Source of the DNA: JAKAVN01 sp963734845
GTDB lineage: Bacteria > Desulfobacterota > Binatia > Binatales > Binataceae
Direction: 5' to 3'
Length of the DNA stretch: 64,000 nt
NCBI GenBank assembly: GCA_963734845.1
Contig: CAVTIS010000008.1
Coordinates: 62,001 to 126,000, forward strand
The translations under genes were made by a program, and so were the position numbers. Every line of letters begins with the position of its first letter. The first letter of the stretch is position 1. Below, piece after piece: positions 55,971-64,000 of this stretch. The notes under the pieces were generated by a model. The model did not search any database. It had not been told where the DNA came from and worked only from the letters and a program-made list of their open reading frames with translations.

Positions 55971-56834
55971 ATGGCTGTACCATTGATAATTGAGGTCGGG
56001 AAAGTCTCGGTGGAAGCGGTAAAGTTGACGGGGCGGAGGGTCGGGCTGGTAGTGCTCACGGCGATGGCGCTGATGTGGGCGCCGCGTGCGTCGCGCGCGC
56101 AGCAGTCGCTTGAGGTAGCGCCGCCAGCGCCACAGTCGCAGCCGAGTTTCCGCCCGCGGCCCGTGCCGACCGCGCGGCCGACATTGCCGCCCTCCAATCA
56201 ACTCCAGGAAATCCCCTCCGCGATTACTCCAACGCCGGCGCCGTTGCCGCCGCCCGAGCCGCAGTTGCCGCCGCCACAGATGCCGCCGCCGTTTCCGCTT
56301 CCACCTCCACCACCACCTCCTCCTCTGCCGCCGCCACCGCCGCCCGCCTCGATGCTACATGCGCAGCCGATCCTGCCGGCAATATTCCGCGGATGCTGGG
56401 ACGGCCGCGTGGAGTTCCTGGATTCCATCGCGCGGATGCCCGGCGCTCCCAATGTCGGTGTGTGGACACCGAAGACTTATCGCATCTGCTATCAGCGTGT
56501 AGGGAACGGACCGTTCGAGCTGACTTTCAGCCAGGTCGGGATGGACCTCCACTCGAAGGTCATCAATCCGACGGGGCGGATGGATTTAATTTCGACCGAC
56601 GGCCGGAACGCGGCGCGGATGCGCTCGCAGCTGCATTTCGATGAATTCTACGTGCATCGCCACTTCGGCGGACAGACGTTCGCGGTTGATGAAGAGACAA
56701 TTTTGGATTGCGCCATCCAGGGCAGCGGCGCGATGACGGTGCGTGGGCAGGTATTCGGCCGGCGCGACGGCAGTCCGTGGTTTCGCGCGAACTGGCACGC
56801 GGTGTTCTCGCGCGTCCGCGGCTTGCCGGAATAG
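55971..56834 (+). CDS. Secreted proline-rich protein, unknown
   Basis: The 287-residue product has a signal peptide (hydrophobic V-V-L-T-A-M-A-L-M-W-A-P, cut near S-R-A-Q), a Pro-rich stretch of about 75 residues with runs of eight and seven prolines, and a C-terminal domain with four cysteines beginning G-C-W-D-G-R-V. A GTG at 56010 is an alternative start that gives a more usual signal length. The poly-Pro runs predict a need for EF-P. No family is recognised for the C-terminal domain. Confidence 0.7.
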   Translation: MAVPLIIEVGKVSVEAVKLTGRRVGLVVLTAMALMWAPRASRAQQSLEVAPPAPQSQPSFRPRPVPTARPTLPPSNQLQEIPSAITPTPAPLPPPEPQLPPPQMPPPFPLPPPPPPPPLPPPPPPASMLHAQPILPAIFRGCWDGRVEFLDSIARMPGAPNVGVWTPKTYRICYQRVGNGPFELTFSQVGMDLHSKVINPTGRMDLISTDGRNAARMRSQLHFDEFYVHRHFGGQTFAVDEETILDCAIQGSGAMTVRGQVFGRRDGSPWFRANWHAVFSRVRGLPE

Positions 56835-56839
56835 AGACG

Positions 56840-57649
56840 CTAACGGCGAAGACGCCCGGCGATGTCGACGCGCGTGCGCAGAGCGTGCAACTCCGCGGCC
56901 GTCGGCGGTTCGGTCGTCGGCACCGACGGCGGAATCACCAACTCGAATCCCGTGCTCTCACGCACTGTCGCGACGCTGACTCCCGGATGGAGCGAGCAGA
57001 GGCGCATCCGCCGCGTTTCCTCCTCGAAGTCCATCACGCAGAGCGGCGTGACTACGTACTTGGGGCCGCCGCCCGGAAGTCCCAGATTGCGGCGCGCGTC
57101 GGCACCGCCGCTGCCCCATCCGTAGGCGCTGACATAATCGCAGCGCTCGACCAGCAGGCGCGGGCTATGGCTGTTGAGCACGATGTAGTAGCGGCCGACG
57201 TGGGTGCTGAGCGTCGGCGTGCCAACCGAGCCGGGTCCGCGGAACTTCAGACGCCGGTAATCGGAACCGATCCCGATAAGGTTGGTATTGCCGAAACGGT
57301 CGACCTGGATACCGCCGATGAAGAAGACGTGGTTGTTCCAGTCCTTGAGCCGGTCGAAACGATGGCCGGTGTCGCTGTACGACTCGGTCCAGCGCACCAC
57401 CCGCCGGTCCCATCCGAACGCGGGCATCGGGATGGTTTCGAGGTCGGCAACGTTCATCCGCCCGCCGAGAAAGACCAGTTCCATGTTGGGGCCGTGCGTC
57501 AGATGGGCAAGGCGCACCGCCGCCTCAGCCACCGGCATCGCGACTCCGACGCGCAACAACTCGCCATCGTTGAGGTCGCGCGCGAGAAACACCGCCATCA
57601 ATTCCTGGACGCCATATCCACTCGCCGTGCTGTCGTCGCGACTCATCAT
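56840..57649 (-). CDS. CoA-transferase beta subunit (IpdB-like)
   Basis: The 269-residue protein fits the beta (IpdB-type) half of family I CoA transferases: G-V-A-M-P-V-A-E-A-A near 33, L-V-F-L-G-G-R-M, F-F-I-G-G-I-Q-V-D-R-F-G-N-T-N and a C-terminal Y-V-V-T-P-L-C-V-M-D segment. The alpha half is upstream but a membrane-protein gene lies between. In IpdAB, subunits open a steroid-ring CoA ester; this substrate is a guess. ATG 57649 follows GGAGCACGG. Confidence 0.85.
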   Translation of the reverse strand: MMSRDDSTASGYGVQELMAVFLARDLNDGELLRVGVAMPVAEAAVRLAHLTHGPNMELVFLGGRMNVADLETIPMPAFGWDRRVVRWTESYSDTGHRFDRLKDWNNHVFFIGGIQVDRFGNTNLIGIGSDYRRLKFRGPGSVGTPTLSTHVGRYYIVLNSHSPRLLVERCDYVSAYGWGSGGADARRNLGLPGGGPKYVVTPLCVMDFEEETRRMRLCSLHPGVSVATVRESTGFELVIPPSVPTTEPPTAAELHALRTRVDIAGRLRR

Positions 57650-57686
57650 CCGTGCTCCGTTCCAAGTGCGCACTTTCAAGTGCGCA

Positions 57687-58310
57687 CTACGCGATCGATG
57701 TGCTTTCAGAGTTCTCGGCCGCCGCGCCGCTGGCATTGACCCGCGCCACGTAAAGCATCGGGAAACGCGCGCTAAAGACGAAGCCGTAGATCAGCAATCC
57801 AGTAGGAATCAAAAATCCCGGCACCAGCTTGCCGAGGTGGCCGCCGACCATCACGGCGATTGCGCCAAAGCCGACGTTGACGCTGAACAGACCGCACCAG
57901 AATAGCGTCATGATCCGGTTGAGCCGATGAAATATTGGCAGATCCCAAACCTCGGGCGGCTGCTCCTCGCGCGCGTAGGCGGCCGTGAAGGGCAGGCCCA
58001 GGGCGATCGACGCCCATCCCGCCACGGCGTAAAACGACCAGATGATCATCACCTGATAGGTAGTTAGCACGGTCGAGCGCAGGCCAATCGTCAGGACCAT
58101 CGCGCTGACGAAGAAGGCGAGTGTCGTCCAGTCCATCAGTTTGATCGTCGCCTGCCGGCCTAGCACCGAGAGATAAATCAGGCACATGATCGCGCCGCCG
58201 GCAGTCGCGAGCTGCCAGTGGTTGCCGGCGGAAGCACAGATGTAGACCAGCCAGGGCAGGAACGCGAACAGCGCCATGACTTTGCCCGAGTATTTTTTTT
58301 CTTCCGTCAC
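57687..58310 (-). CDS. Six-helix membrane protein, unknown
   Basis: The 207-residue product has about six hydrophobic segments (roughly 11-28, 36-50, 62-76, 85-108, 135-155 and 165-183) with a cytoplasmic-type charged N terminus. No family is recognised. It sits 36 bases after the CoA-transferase alpha gene and 37 before beta, so the three are one transcript. A role in transport or membrane attachment of the CoA-transferase substrate is inference only. Confidence 0.75.
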   Translation of the reverse strand: MTEEKKYSGKVMALFAFLPWLVYICASAGNHWQLATAGGAIMCLIYLSVLGRQATIKLMDWTTLAFFVSAMVLTIGLRSTVLTTYQVMIIWSFYAVAGWASIALGLPFTAAYAREEQPPEVWDLPIFHRLNRIMTLFWCGLFSVNVGFGAIAVMVGGHLGKLVPGFLIPTGLLIYGFVFSARFPMLYVARVNASGAAAENSESTSIA

Positions 58311-58346
58311 CTTGCAGACCTCCTGGAGCGAAATCGGAATTCGCGC

Positions 58347-59225
58347 TCAGTATTCGTGCAACTCGAGCAGCCGCTTCATGCCGACCGTCTCAAGATAGTC
58401 CGCCAGACCCTCTGGTTTGTGGCAGTGGCGGTCCAGATATTCTTCGAGCGCCGCGCGATCGCCGCCGGCGGCTTTCTCGGCCGCCTGGACGTAGGCGTGC
58501 AGATGCGGGCCGTCGGTGATGTAAAACCCGCGGCTATAGAATGGATGCGCGCCGAAGGGTGCGCGCACGATCGCGTCGGCGGCGGCGATAGTGGTCGCCC
58601 ATGGGTCGGAGCGGATTTCTTCGTTGGAGATCACCTGCTCGATTTGCACGATGGTGCGGTCGGCGGCGCGGTGCTGGAACAGGTCGAGCCATCCTGGGCC
58701 GCCGAGATGGCGCACATTGCCGTAAGCGTCGGCGGCGGCGGCATGCAGCAGCGCCAGGTCCGGCTTGATTGGAGGCACCGCGATCAATACCTCGCCAGCT
58801 ATCGGGTCGCGGAACAGCTTGAGGTCGGGATTTATCTGCGGCAGCGAAGTGCCGAGTCCCGCGCGCCAGGGCATAAACGGCAGCATCTGCGCCGCCGCCT
58901 GCAGGCCGGCGCACAGGATACCCTCTTCGCATTCCCAGACCTCTATTTCGCCGCGCTCGGCGGCGCGGCGGAACGACGGCATCACGGGAACGCCCGGACC
59001 GCCGCCGGCGTAGTAGCTCACGGTCTTGCGCACGCATCCGGCCGCAATCAGCATGTCGAGCGCGAAACCGCTGGTGACGACGGTCAGATTGCGCACGCCA
59101 CGTTTGATGATCCGGCGCACCAGCGCCATCGGCGCGGGCTCGCCGATCGCGACGGTCATCCCGTCTTCGATCCAGGCCGCGGCCTGCTGCTCGTCGATGA
59201 TGCGCTCGCACCGTCCGGTGTTCAT
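58347..59225 (-). CDS. CoA-transferase alpha subunit (IpdA-like)
   Basis: From ATG 59225 (AGAGGGG upstream) the protein is 292 residues with the alpha-subunit fold: I-E-D-G-M-T-V-A-I-G near 20, R-R-I-I-K-R-G-V-R-N-L-T-V-V-T, P-D-L-A-L-L-H-A-A-A-A-D-A-Y-G-N and D-R-T-I-V-Q-I-E. It pairs with the beta gene beyond the intervening membrane-protein gene. A codon at 59258 would add 11 residues. Confidence 0.88.
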   Translation of the reverse strand: MNTGRCERIIDEQQAAAWIEDGMTVAIGEPAPMALVRRIIKRGVRNLTVVTSGFALDMLIAAGCVRKTVSYYAGGGPGVPVMPSFRRAAERGEIEVWECEEGILCAGLQAAAQMLPFMPWRAGLGTSLPQINPDLKLFRDPIAGEVLIAVPPIKPDLALLHAAAADAYGNVRHLGGPGWLDLFQHRAADRTIVQIEQVISNEEIRSDPWATTIAAADAIVRAPFGAHPFYSRGFYITDGPHLHAYVQAAEKAAGGDRAALEEYLDRHCHKPEGLADYLETVGMKRLLELHEY

Positions 59226-59452
59226 GGCAGGGCCCCTCTTACCTAACATGCCTAGCATGCGATGGCCCTGATGCGTTCATACAGGACTAAAGTCCCACTG
59301 TCGAATTCGGCGCGAAGTTGTTAGAGCGCCTGGCATACTGACGGTCTCAAGCAAAGCCCGAATCGACGGTTGACAAATATTCGATTCGGCCCGCGAGCCG
59401 CTGCGAGCAAAAGAAGGCTTCTAAACTTAGTCACGTAGTCGGAGGTTAACCA

Positions 59453-60947
59453 ATGCCTACATCAGGTAAACCTAACGTCCTTGTCCTTTGGGGAGACGAT
59501 ATCGGCTGGTGGAACATTAGCTATAACAACCGGGGGCAGATGGGCTACCGAACGCCCAACATCGACCGGATTGGCAACGAGGGAGCGAGTTTCACCGACT
59601 ACTATGGTCAGCAAAGCTGCACCGCGGGCCGCGCTGCCTTCATCACCGGACAGCATCCGATCCGCACCGGACTGACCAAGGTGGGAATGCCCGGCGCCGA
59701 CGTTGGTATTCGGGCGGAGGATCCGACCATCGCCGAACTGCTCAAGCCGCTAGGCTACGCAACCGGACAGTTCGGCAAAAACCACTTGGGCGACAAGGAT
59801 CAGTTCCTTCCCACGGCGCACGGCTTCGACGAGTTCTTTGGCAACCTATATCACTTGAATGCCGAGGAAGAACCGGAAGACCCCGGACTACCCTAAAGAC
59901 CCGGAATTCAAGAAGCGCTTTGGACCCAGAGGCGTGCTCCATAGCTGGGCTGATGGCAAAGGCGGACAAAAGGTCGAGGATACGGGTCCGCTCACGAAGA
60001 AGCGGATGGAAACCATCGATGACGAAGTCACCGAGCACGCCCTCAGCTTCATCGATAAGACTCATACGGAAGGAAGGCCCTTTTTCCTTTGGTACAACAC
60101 AACCGCGATGCATTTCAGGACCCGCTGCCCGGAAAACCACAAGGGCAAAAGCGGACAGGGGGACTATAACGACGTCATGGTCGCTCACGACGAGAAGATC
60201 GGGACGATGCTGTCCAGGATCGACGAACTCGGCATAGCCGACAACACCATCGTCGTGTATTCGACTGACAACGGACCGCACTACAATAGCTGGCCCGACG
60301 CCGCGATTAGCCCGTTTCGGAGCGAAAAAAACACCAACTGGGAGGGCGGCTGGCGCGTGCCATTTTTTCTGCGATGGCCCAGTGTGGTCAAGCCGGGCTC
60401 CGTGTTCAACGGCGTCGCCTCACACCAGGACTCGCTGCCGACGTTTCTCGCCGCCGCGGGCGAGGGAGACATCGCGGACAAGCTCCTCAAGGGCCACAAG
60501 ATCGGCGATAATACCTACCGGGTACACCTGGACGGATACAATCTGCTGCCTTATCTCACCGGCGAAATGAAAGACAGCCCCAGAAAATTCTTCTTCTACA
60601 TCAGCGACGACGGCGATATCCTGGCGCTTCGCATGGGCGATTGGAAGCTGGTGCTGATGGAGCAGCGCGCGAAGCAGCTGATGTGCTGGTTCGAGCCGTT
60701 CGTGAAGCTGCGGGCGCCAAAGATGTTCAACCTGCGTCGGGACCCCTTCGAGCGAGCTGACGAAAACTCCAATACCTACTGGGACTGGGTTATCTCGCAT
60801 GCGTATTTGCTTTACGAGATGCAGGGTCTGGTGGCTCAGCAAATAGAGAATTTCACGAAATTTCCGCCGCGTCAGAAGCCGGCCGCGTTCAATCTCGACG
60901 CCGTGCTGCGGCAGATCACCGACGCTTCGGGCAGCAGCTATCACTGA
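59453..60947 (+). pseudogene. Arylsulfatase (FGly type) with one frameshift
   Basis: Two overlapping frames encode one family-type sulfatase. The first (59453-59896) has the metal pair D15-D16 and the formylglycine signature C56-T-A-G-R60; the second (from about 59859) has S-T-D-N-G-P-H and the C-terminal half. They join if one C is removed from CCCC at 59881-59884, giving E-P-E-D-P-D-Y-P-K. Catalytic residues are intact, so one base decides whether it works. Full length would be about 498 residues. It could be a sequencing error. Confidence 0.85.
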
Positions 60948-61139
60948 GGTCTGGCGTCTCGAAATCCGCGCCACGCGCACGGCCGCCAATGCTTGCGGAT
61001 CAATCCACTCGCATCACGTCGAGTATTCCCGTGACTTCATTGATGACAAAGTCCATGCGGCCCTGTTCATCCCTGCGAAATGCGAGATCCACATTTGCCT
61101 CTCCCACTCGCAGCTTCCGCAACACGTCTCTACCAAAGA

Positions 61140-61438
61140 AGCCGTTGCGAAGACTATGGTTCATAGCAGAAGATGCGCCTTCGACCGAGATGCGGGGCGG
61201 CCGACAACAGTCGCGCGCAGGATTCTGTCGACCAGATCCGCAGCCCCCTTCGCGGCATACGACCAACCCAGCCTTTCGAGCCGCCGGCGGTCATTTGCAC
61301 AATAACCACATCTGTGTGATCCCACTTCAAGGTTCCGTCGGATTCAGGCGCATCCGTAGGCACGCGATAGGTACCTACCTCGAGACCTTCGATCAGTGGC
61401 GCATTTCCCCTTTGCATTTCCGGCCCGTCCCCAGACAC
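61140..61438 (-). pseudogene. Mandelate racemase/enolase-superfamily N-terminal remnant
   Basis: The frame starting at 61438 reads G-T-Y-R-V-P-T-D-A-P-E-S-D-G-T-L-K-W-D, as in the capping domain of mandelate racemase-type enzymes. It then shifts frame near 61274 (L-G-W-S-Y-A-A-K-G-A-A-D-L-V-D-R continues in another frame) and again before S-S-A-M-N-H-S-L-R-N. No barrel domain follows. The remaining bases to 61000 (F-R-R-D-E-Q-G-R-M-D-F-V) look like the tail of another gene. Confidence 0.55.
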
Positions 61439-61481
61439 CGAACGCTGAATAGCAAACCGCTATCATCACTTTGAAATATCC

Positions 61482-63279
61482 CTACTTCGAATGAGGGGCC
61501 AAACCTTCCATCACGCCCTTGATAGCCTGCTTGACGATTCCAGCTTCGTTCGGATCGCCGCGCAGGATCGTTTCGGTAAAATTCTTAGCCGTTTCCAGAG
61601 AGCTGTGGGGCGGAATTGTCGGCGTATCGGGATCGGTTATCGCTTCAAGAACGACCGGGCTATCGCTCGAGAGAGCCTGAGCCCACGCATCCCCAAGCTG
61701 CTCGGCTTTATCGACCCGGATTCCGCGAAGGCCGATCGAATCGGCGAAGGCGGCGTATGGAAAATCCGGCAGATCCTGACTGGCGACGAAGCGGATGTCA
61801 CCCATCGTTATCCGCTGCTCCCAAGTCACCTGATTCAAATCGCGGTTGTTGAGCACTAGCGTTATCCATCGCGGGTCCAGCCATTCTTTCCAATATTTGG
61901 CCACGGTGATGCATGCATTGAGTCCGTTCATCTGCATCGCCCCATCGCCGGTAACGGCGATGCAGACTCGATCGGGGAAGCAGAATTTCGCGCCGACGGC
62001 GTAGGGAACCGCCGCGCCCATGGTGGCTAGATTTCCACTGCCGCTCGCCATCATGCCTTGGCGGATTTTCAGATCGCGCGCATACCAATTAGCGGCGGTG
62101 CCGCTGTCGGCCGAGAGGATGCAACGATCCGGAAGGTTCCGGCTTAGCTCCCAAAAAACGCGCTCGGGATTCAAGCGGCCATTGTTGCCCTCGGTATAGG
62201 CGCGGCCCTCGATTGTCTTCCACCAGTCTTTAACTTTCTCGATAATTGTCTCTTGCCAATCTCGATCGGTCTTGCGTTGGAGGAGCGGTATGAGCGCTTC
62301 CAATGTCTGCTGGGCATCGCCCTTCAGGTTCACATCCATCGGATATCGCAAGCTAAGAAGGCGGCCGTCGATGTCGATCTGGACGGCCCTAGCATTGCCG
62401 ACTTTGGGATAAAATTCGCTGTAAGGCAAACTACTGCCGACCACCAGTAGCGTATCGCAATCCTTCATCAGGTCCCAACTCGGCGTGGTGCCAAGGAGGC
62501 CAATGTGGCCGGTGCAAAAGGGGACCGATTCAGGTACGACCGCCTTGCCAAGCCAGCTCTTCGCGATCCCGGCGCCCAGGAGGTCGGCGACCCGTTGGAC
62601 CTCGTTCTGCGCGTTCATGGCTCCGGCACCAACAAGCATTGCGACTCTCTTGCCCTCATTGAGAATCTTTGCCGCCTCATTCAGATCGCTCCTGTGCGGC
62701 ACCATGTATGGCACTGGAGATCCGATGCCCGTCAATGCGTGATCGTGCCGTTGCGGCGGATTGGGCACCGCCGCCTCCTCCTGAATATCTTTCGGAAATA
62801 TCAAACATGTCACAGTCCGTTGATCGAGAGCGATGCGAAATGCGCGATCGACGCAGTGCCGCACCGCGGCCGGACTCATCACCGTGACGCAATATTCGCT
62901 GGCGACGTCCTTAAACAGGGACTGCAGATCGACTTCCTGCTGATATTGGCTGCCGATCGCCGTCGTGGCGGATTGTCCAACAATGGCGACGACCGGCTGA
63001 TGATCCATCTTGGCGTCATACAGTCCGTTGAGCAGACGGACAGCGCCGGGGGCCGCTGGTTGCCATGCAGACGCCCACAGTGCCGGTGAACTTCGCATGG
63101 GCCGTGGCCATGAAGGCCGCGAGTTCTTCATGTCGCGCCTGAATGAATCGCGGCCGGTCGTCGTTTTTCCGGAGACCGGCGATCAATCCATTTATTCCGT
63201 CGCCCGGGTACCCATATATTCTGTCGACATTCCGACCTTGCATCCGTTGCATGACGTATTCGCCAACGCTGGTAGACAT
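61482..63279 (-). pseudogene. Thiamine-diphosphate-dependent enzyme (pyruvate oxidase/acetolactate synthase-like), frameshifted
   Basis: The N-terminal frame (from 63279) has M-S-T-S-V-G-E-Y-V and the catalytic Glu in R-H-E-E-L-A-A-F-M-A; the rest (to 61482) has the ThDP motif G-D-G-A-M-Q-M-N-G-L-N near 439 and N-N. The halves join as A-T-S-G-P-G-A-V-R-L-L-N if one C is removed from a run of five (plus-strand G run 63048-63052). The restored protein would be about 598 residues. It could be a pyruvate oxidase, but the substrate is not fixed by sequence. Confidence 0.8.
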
Positions 63280-63400
63280 AACCTTAAGTCCTTATGATCG
63301 AGATAACTCGGTCTAGCCAGTGATCGATGCGCGTTCATTCTCGAGTGCGATCATCATTGAGTGCCGTTATCATTAAGTGCCATCATCGCCAGCCTCCCGC

Positions 63401-64000
63401 TCACACTCGAGTTCTCTGCCTGAGTAACGATGCGGCGAGGCCGACGCCGGCAAGCGCCAAGCCGCCAAGAAGGGCCGCGCGATTTTTCGTAGCCCACAGC
63501 TGCGCACTGAAATTCCAAGCAATTTTGTCGAATTCGCCATGCGAGCCGTGGTCGACCGACACGGGTTGCCAAAATTGTCGAGCTGATTCGGATCCGCCGG
63601 TTCCGGAAGCATTGCTCCGTCCCAGGCCGCTTTGGCGAGGTAATGGTCGAGTACGCCCGGGATCACCTTTTCACCCAGGGTGGCTTCGACCGTGGTGTAA
63701 CCGACCATGACTTCGCGTCGATCATTTTCGGCGGCGAACAGAATTGCTTCGGCAGCAATCTCTGGCAGAAAGATCGTTCCGGTGGGTCGTGCCCTATGTG
63801 GCATCTTGTTCTTGATCCAGATAAATTGGGTGGTGTTCAATGCCGGCATATTGACGAGCGTGATGCGCACCTTGCTCTTCTCGTGTATCAGCTCGCTGCG
63901 GACTGACTCGGTGAATCCGTGGATGGCGTGTTTGCTTGCGCAATAGGCGCTCTACAGCGGGATGGAACGAAATGCCAGTGCGGAACCGACTTGGATGATC
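63401..64000 (-). pseudogene. Short-chain dehydrogenase remnant, partial, with nonsense and frameshift
   Basis: The gene runs off the window edge. Its frame reads I-I-Q-V-G-S-A-L-A-F-R-S-I-P-L, then TAG (plus strand 63952-63954), then S-A-Y-C-A-S-K-H-A-I, so the stop is three codons before the active-site Tyr and probably arose from CAG. Near 63571-63574 a run of four A (T in the gene) where five are expected shifts the frame; restored, it continues W-Q-P-V-S-V-D-H-G-S-H-G-E-F-D-K to a stop at 63401. Two lesions argue for a true pseudogene. Confidence 0.8.

Noticed and set aside
59859..59896. Programmed frameshift in the sulfatase
   Set aside because: The change is a simple C-run length; no slippery heptamer, stop context or downstream structure was seen, and sulfatases are not known to use it.

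Overview
This is a high-GC bacterial chromosome segment with one gene order that is typical of deltaproteobacterial (Desulfobacterota) and related lineages: xerC-hslV-hslU-argB-argD-argF-argG-argH-lipoprotein-lysA-dapF-dapA. The split b'/b ATP synthase stator genes, with a signal-like leader on b and no a or c genes alongside, fit the same assignment. An F420-type luciferase-like oxidoreductase, IpdAB-like CoA transferase subunits and many short-chain dehydrogenases suggest a metabolically broad soil or sediment bacterium, possibly of the Binatota type. The lineage is an inference; there is no rRNA gene in the window.

Layout: 0-12.3 kb holds the recombinase tail, the HslVU protease and the arginine and lysine/DAP biosynthesis run, including an unlisted 57-residue zinc-ribbon ORF between argG and argH. 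12.3-20.1 kb holds a DUF4239-like membrane protein, a tandem pair of zinc alcohol dehydrogenases, a DipZ-like thioredoxin-fold protein, thioredoxin, a CvpA-like protein and asnS. 20.1-27.5 kb is a looser region with hypothetical genes, rpsU, an SDR, miaB, a 2OG-Fe(II) oxygenase, a PPOX-fold protein and a bactofilin, plus about 1 kb with no supportable gene. 27.7-33.7 kb is the ATP synthase operon atpF'-atpF-atpH-atpA-atpG-atpD-atpC. An IS5-group element (33.8-35.0 kb) sits between atpC and aroA, inserted in the aroA stop codon. Then come aroA, a lytic transglycosylase with a His-rich repeat tail, a GST and glnE.

41.6-49.2 kb is a cobalamin uptake and salvage block: a btuB-like receptor behind a cobalamin riboswitch and promoter, then cobU, cobS, cobT, a threonine-phosphate decarboxylase, cbiB and cbiZ. 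No corrin-ring synthesis genes are present, so the block looks like import plus cobinamide salvage and lower-ligand assembly. 49.3-53.2 kb is a minus-strand run (LLM oxidoreductase, SDR, GST, a GrdB/PrdB-family reductase, thiol peroxidase). The reductase is the most notable gene in the window: its frame is interrupted by a single UGA followed at the expected distance by a perfect stem-loop with a GUU loop, so it is read here as a selenoprotein with a Sec-x-x-Cys motif. 53.4-59.2 kb holds an N-acyl-D-amino-acid deacylase-like amidohydrolase, an SDR, a proline-rich secreted protein, and CoA-transferase alpha and beta genes separated by a membrane protein gene.

The last 4.7 kb (59.4-64.0 kb) is different in character. 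A sulfatase, an enolase-superfamily fragment, a thiamine-diphosphate enzyme and an SDR are each broken, by single-base homopolymer indels and, in the SDR, also by a nonsense codon just before the active-site tyrosine. This is either a decaying acquired segment or a poorly sequenced contig end; the nonsense codon favours real decay at least for the SDR.
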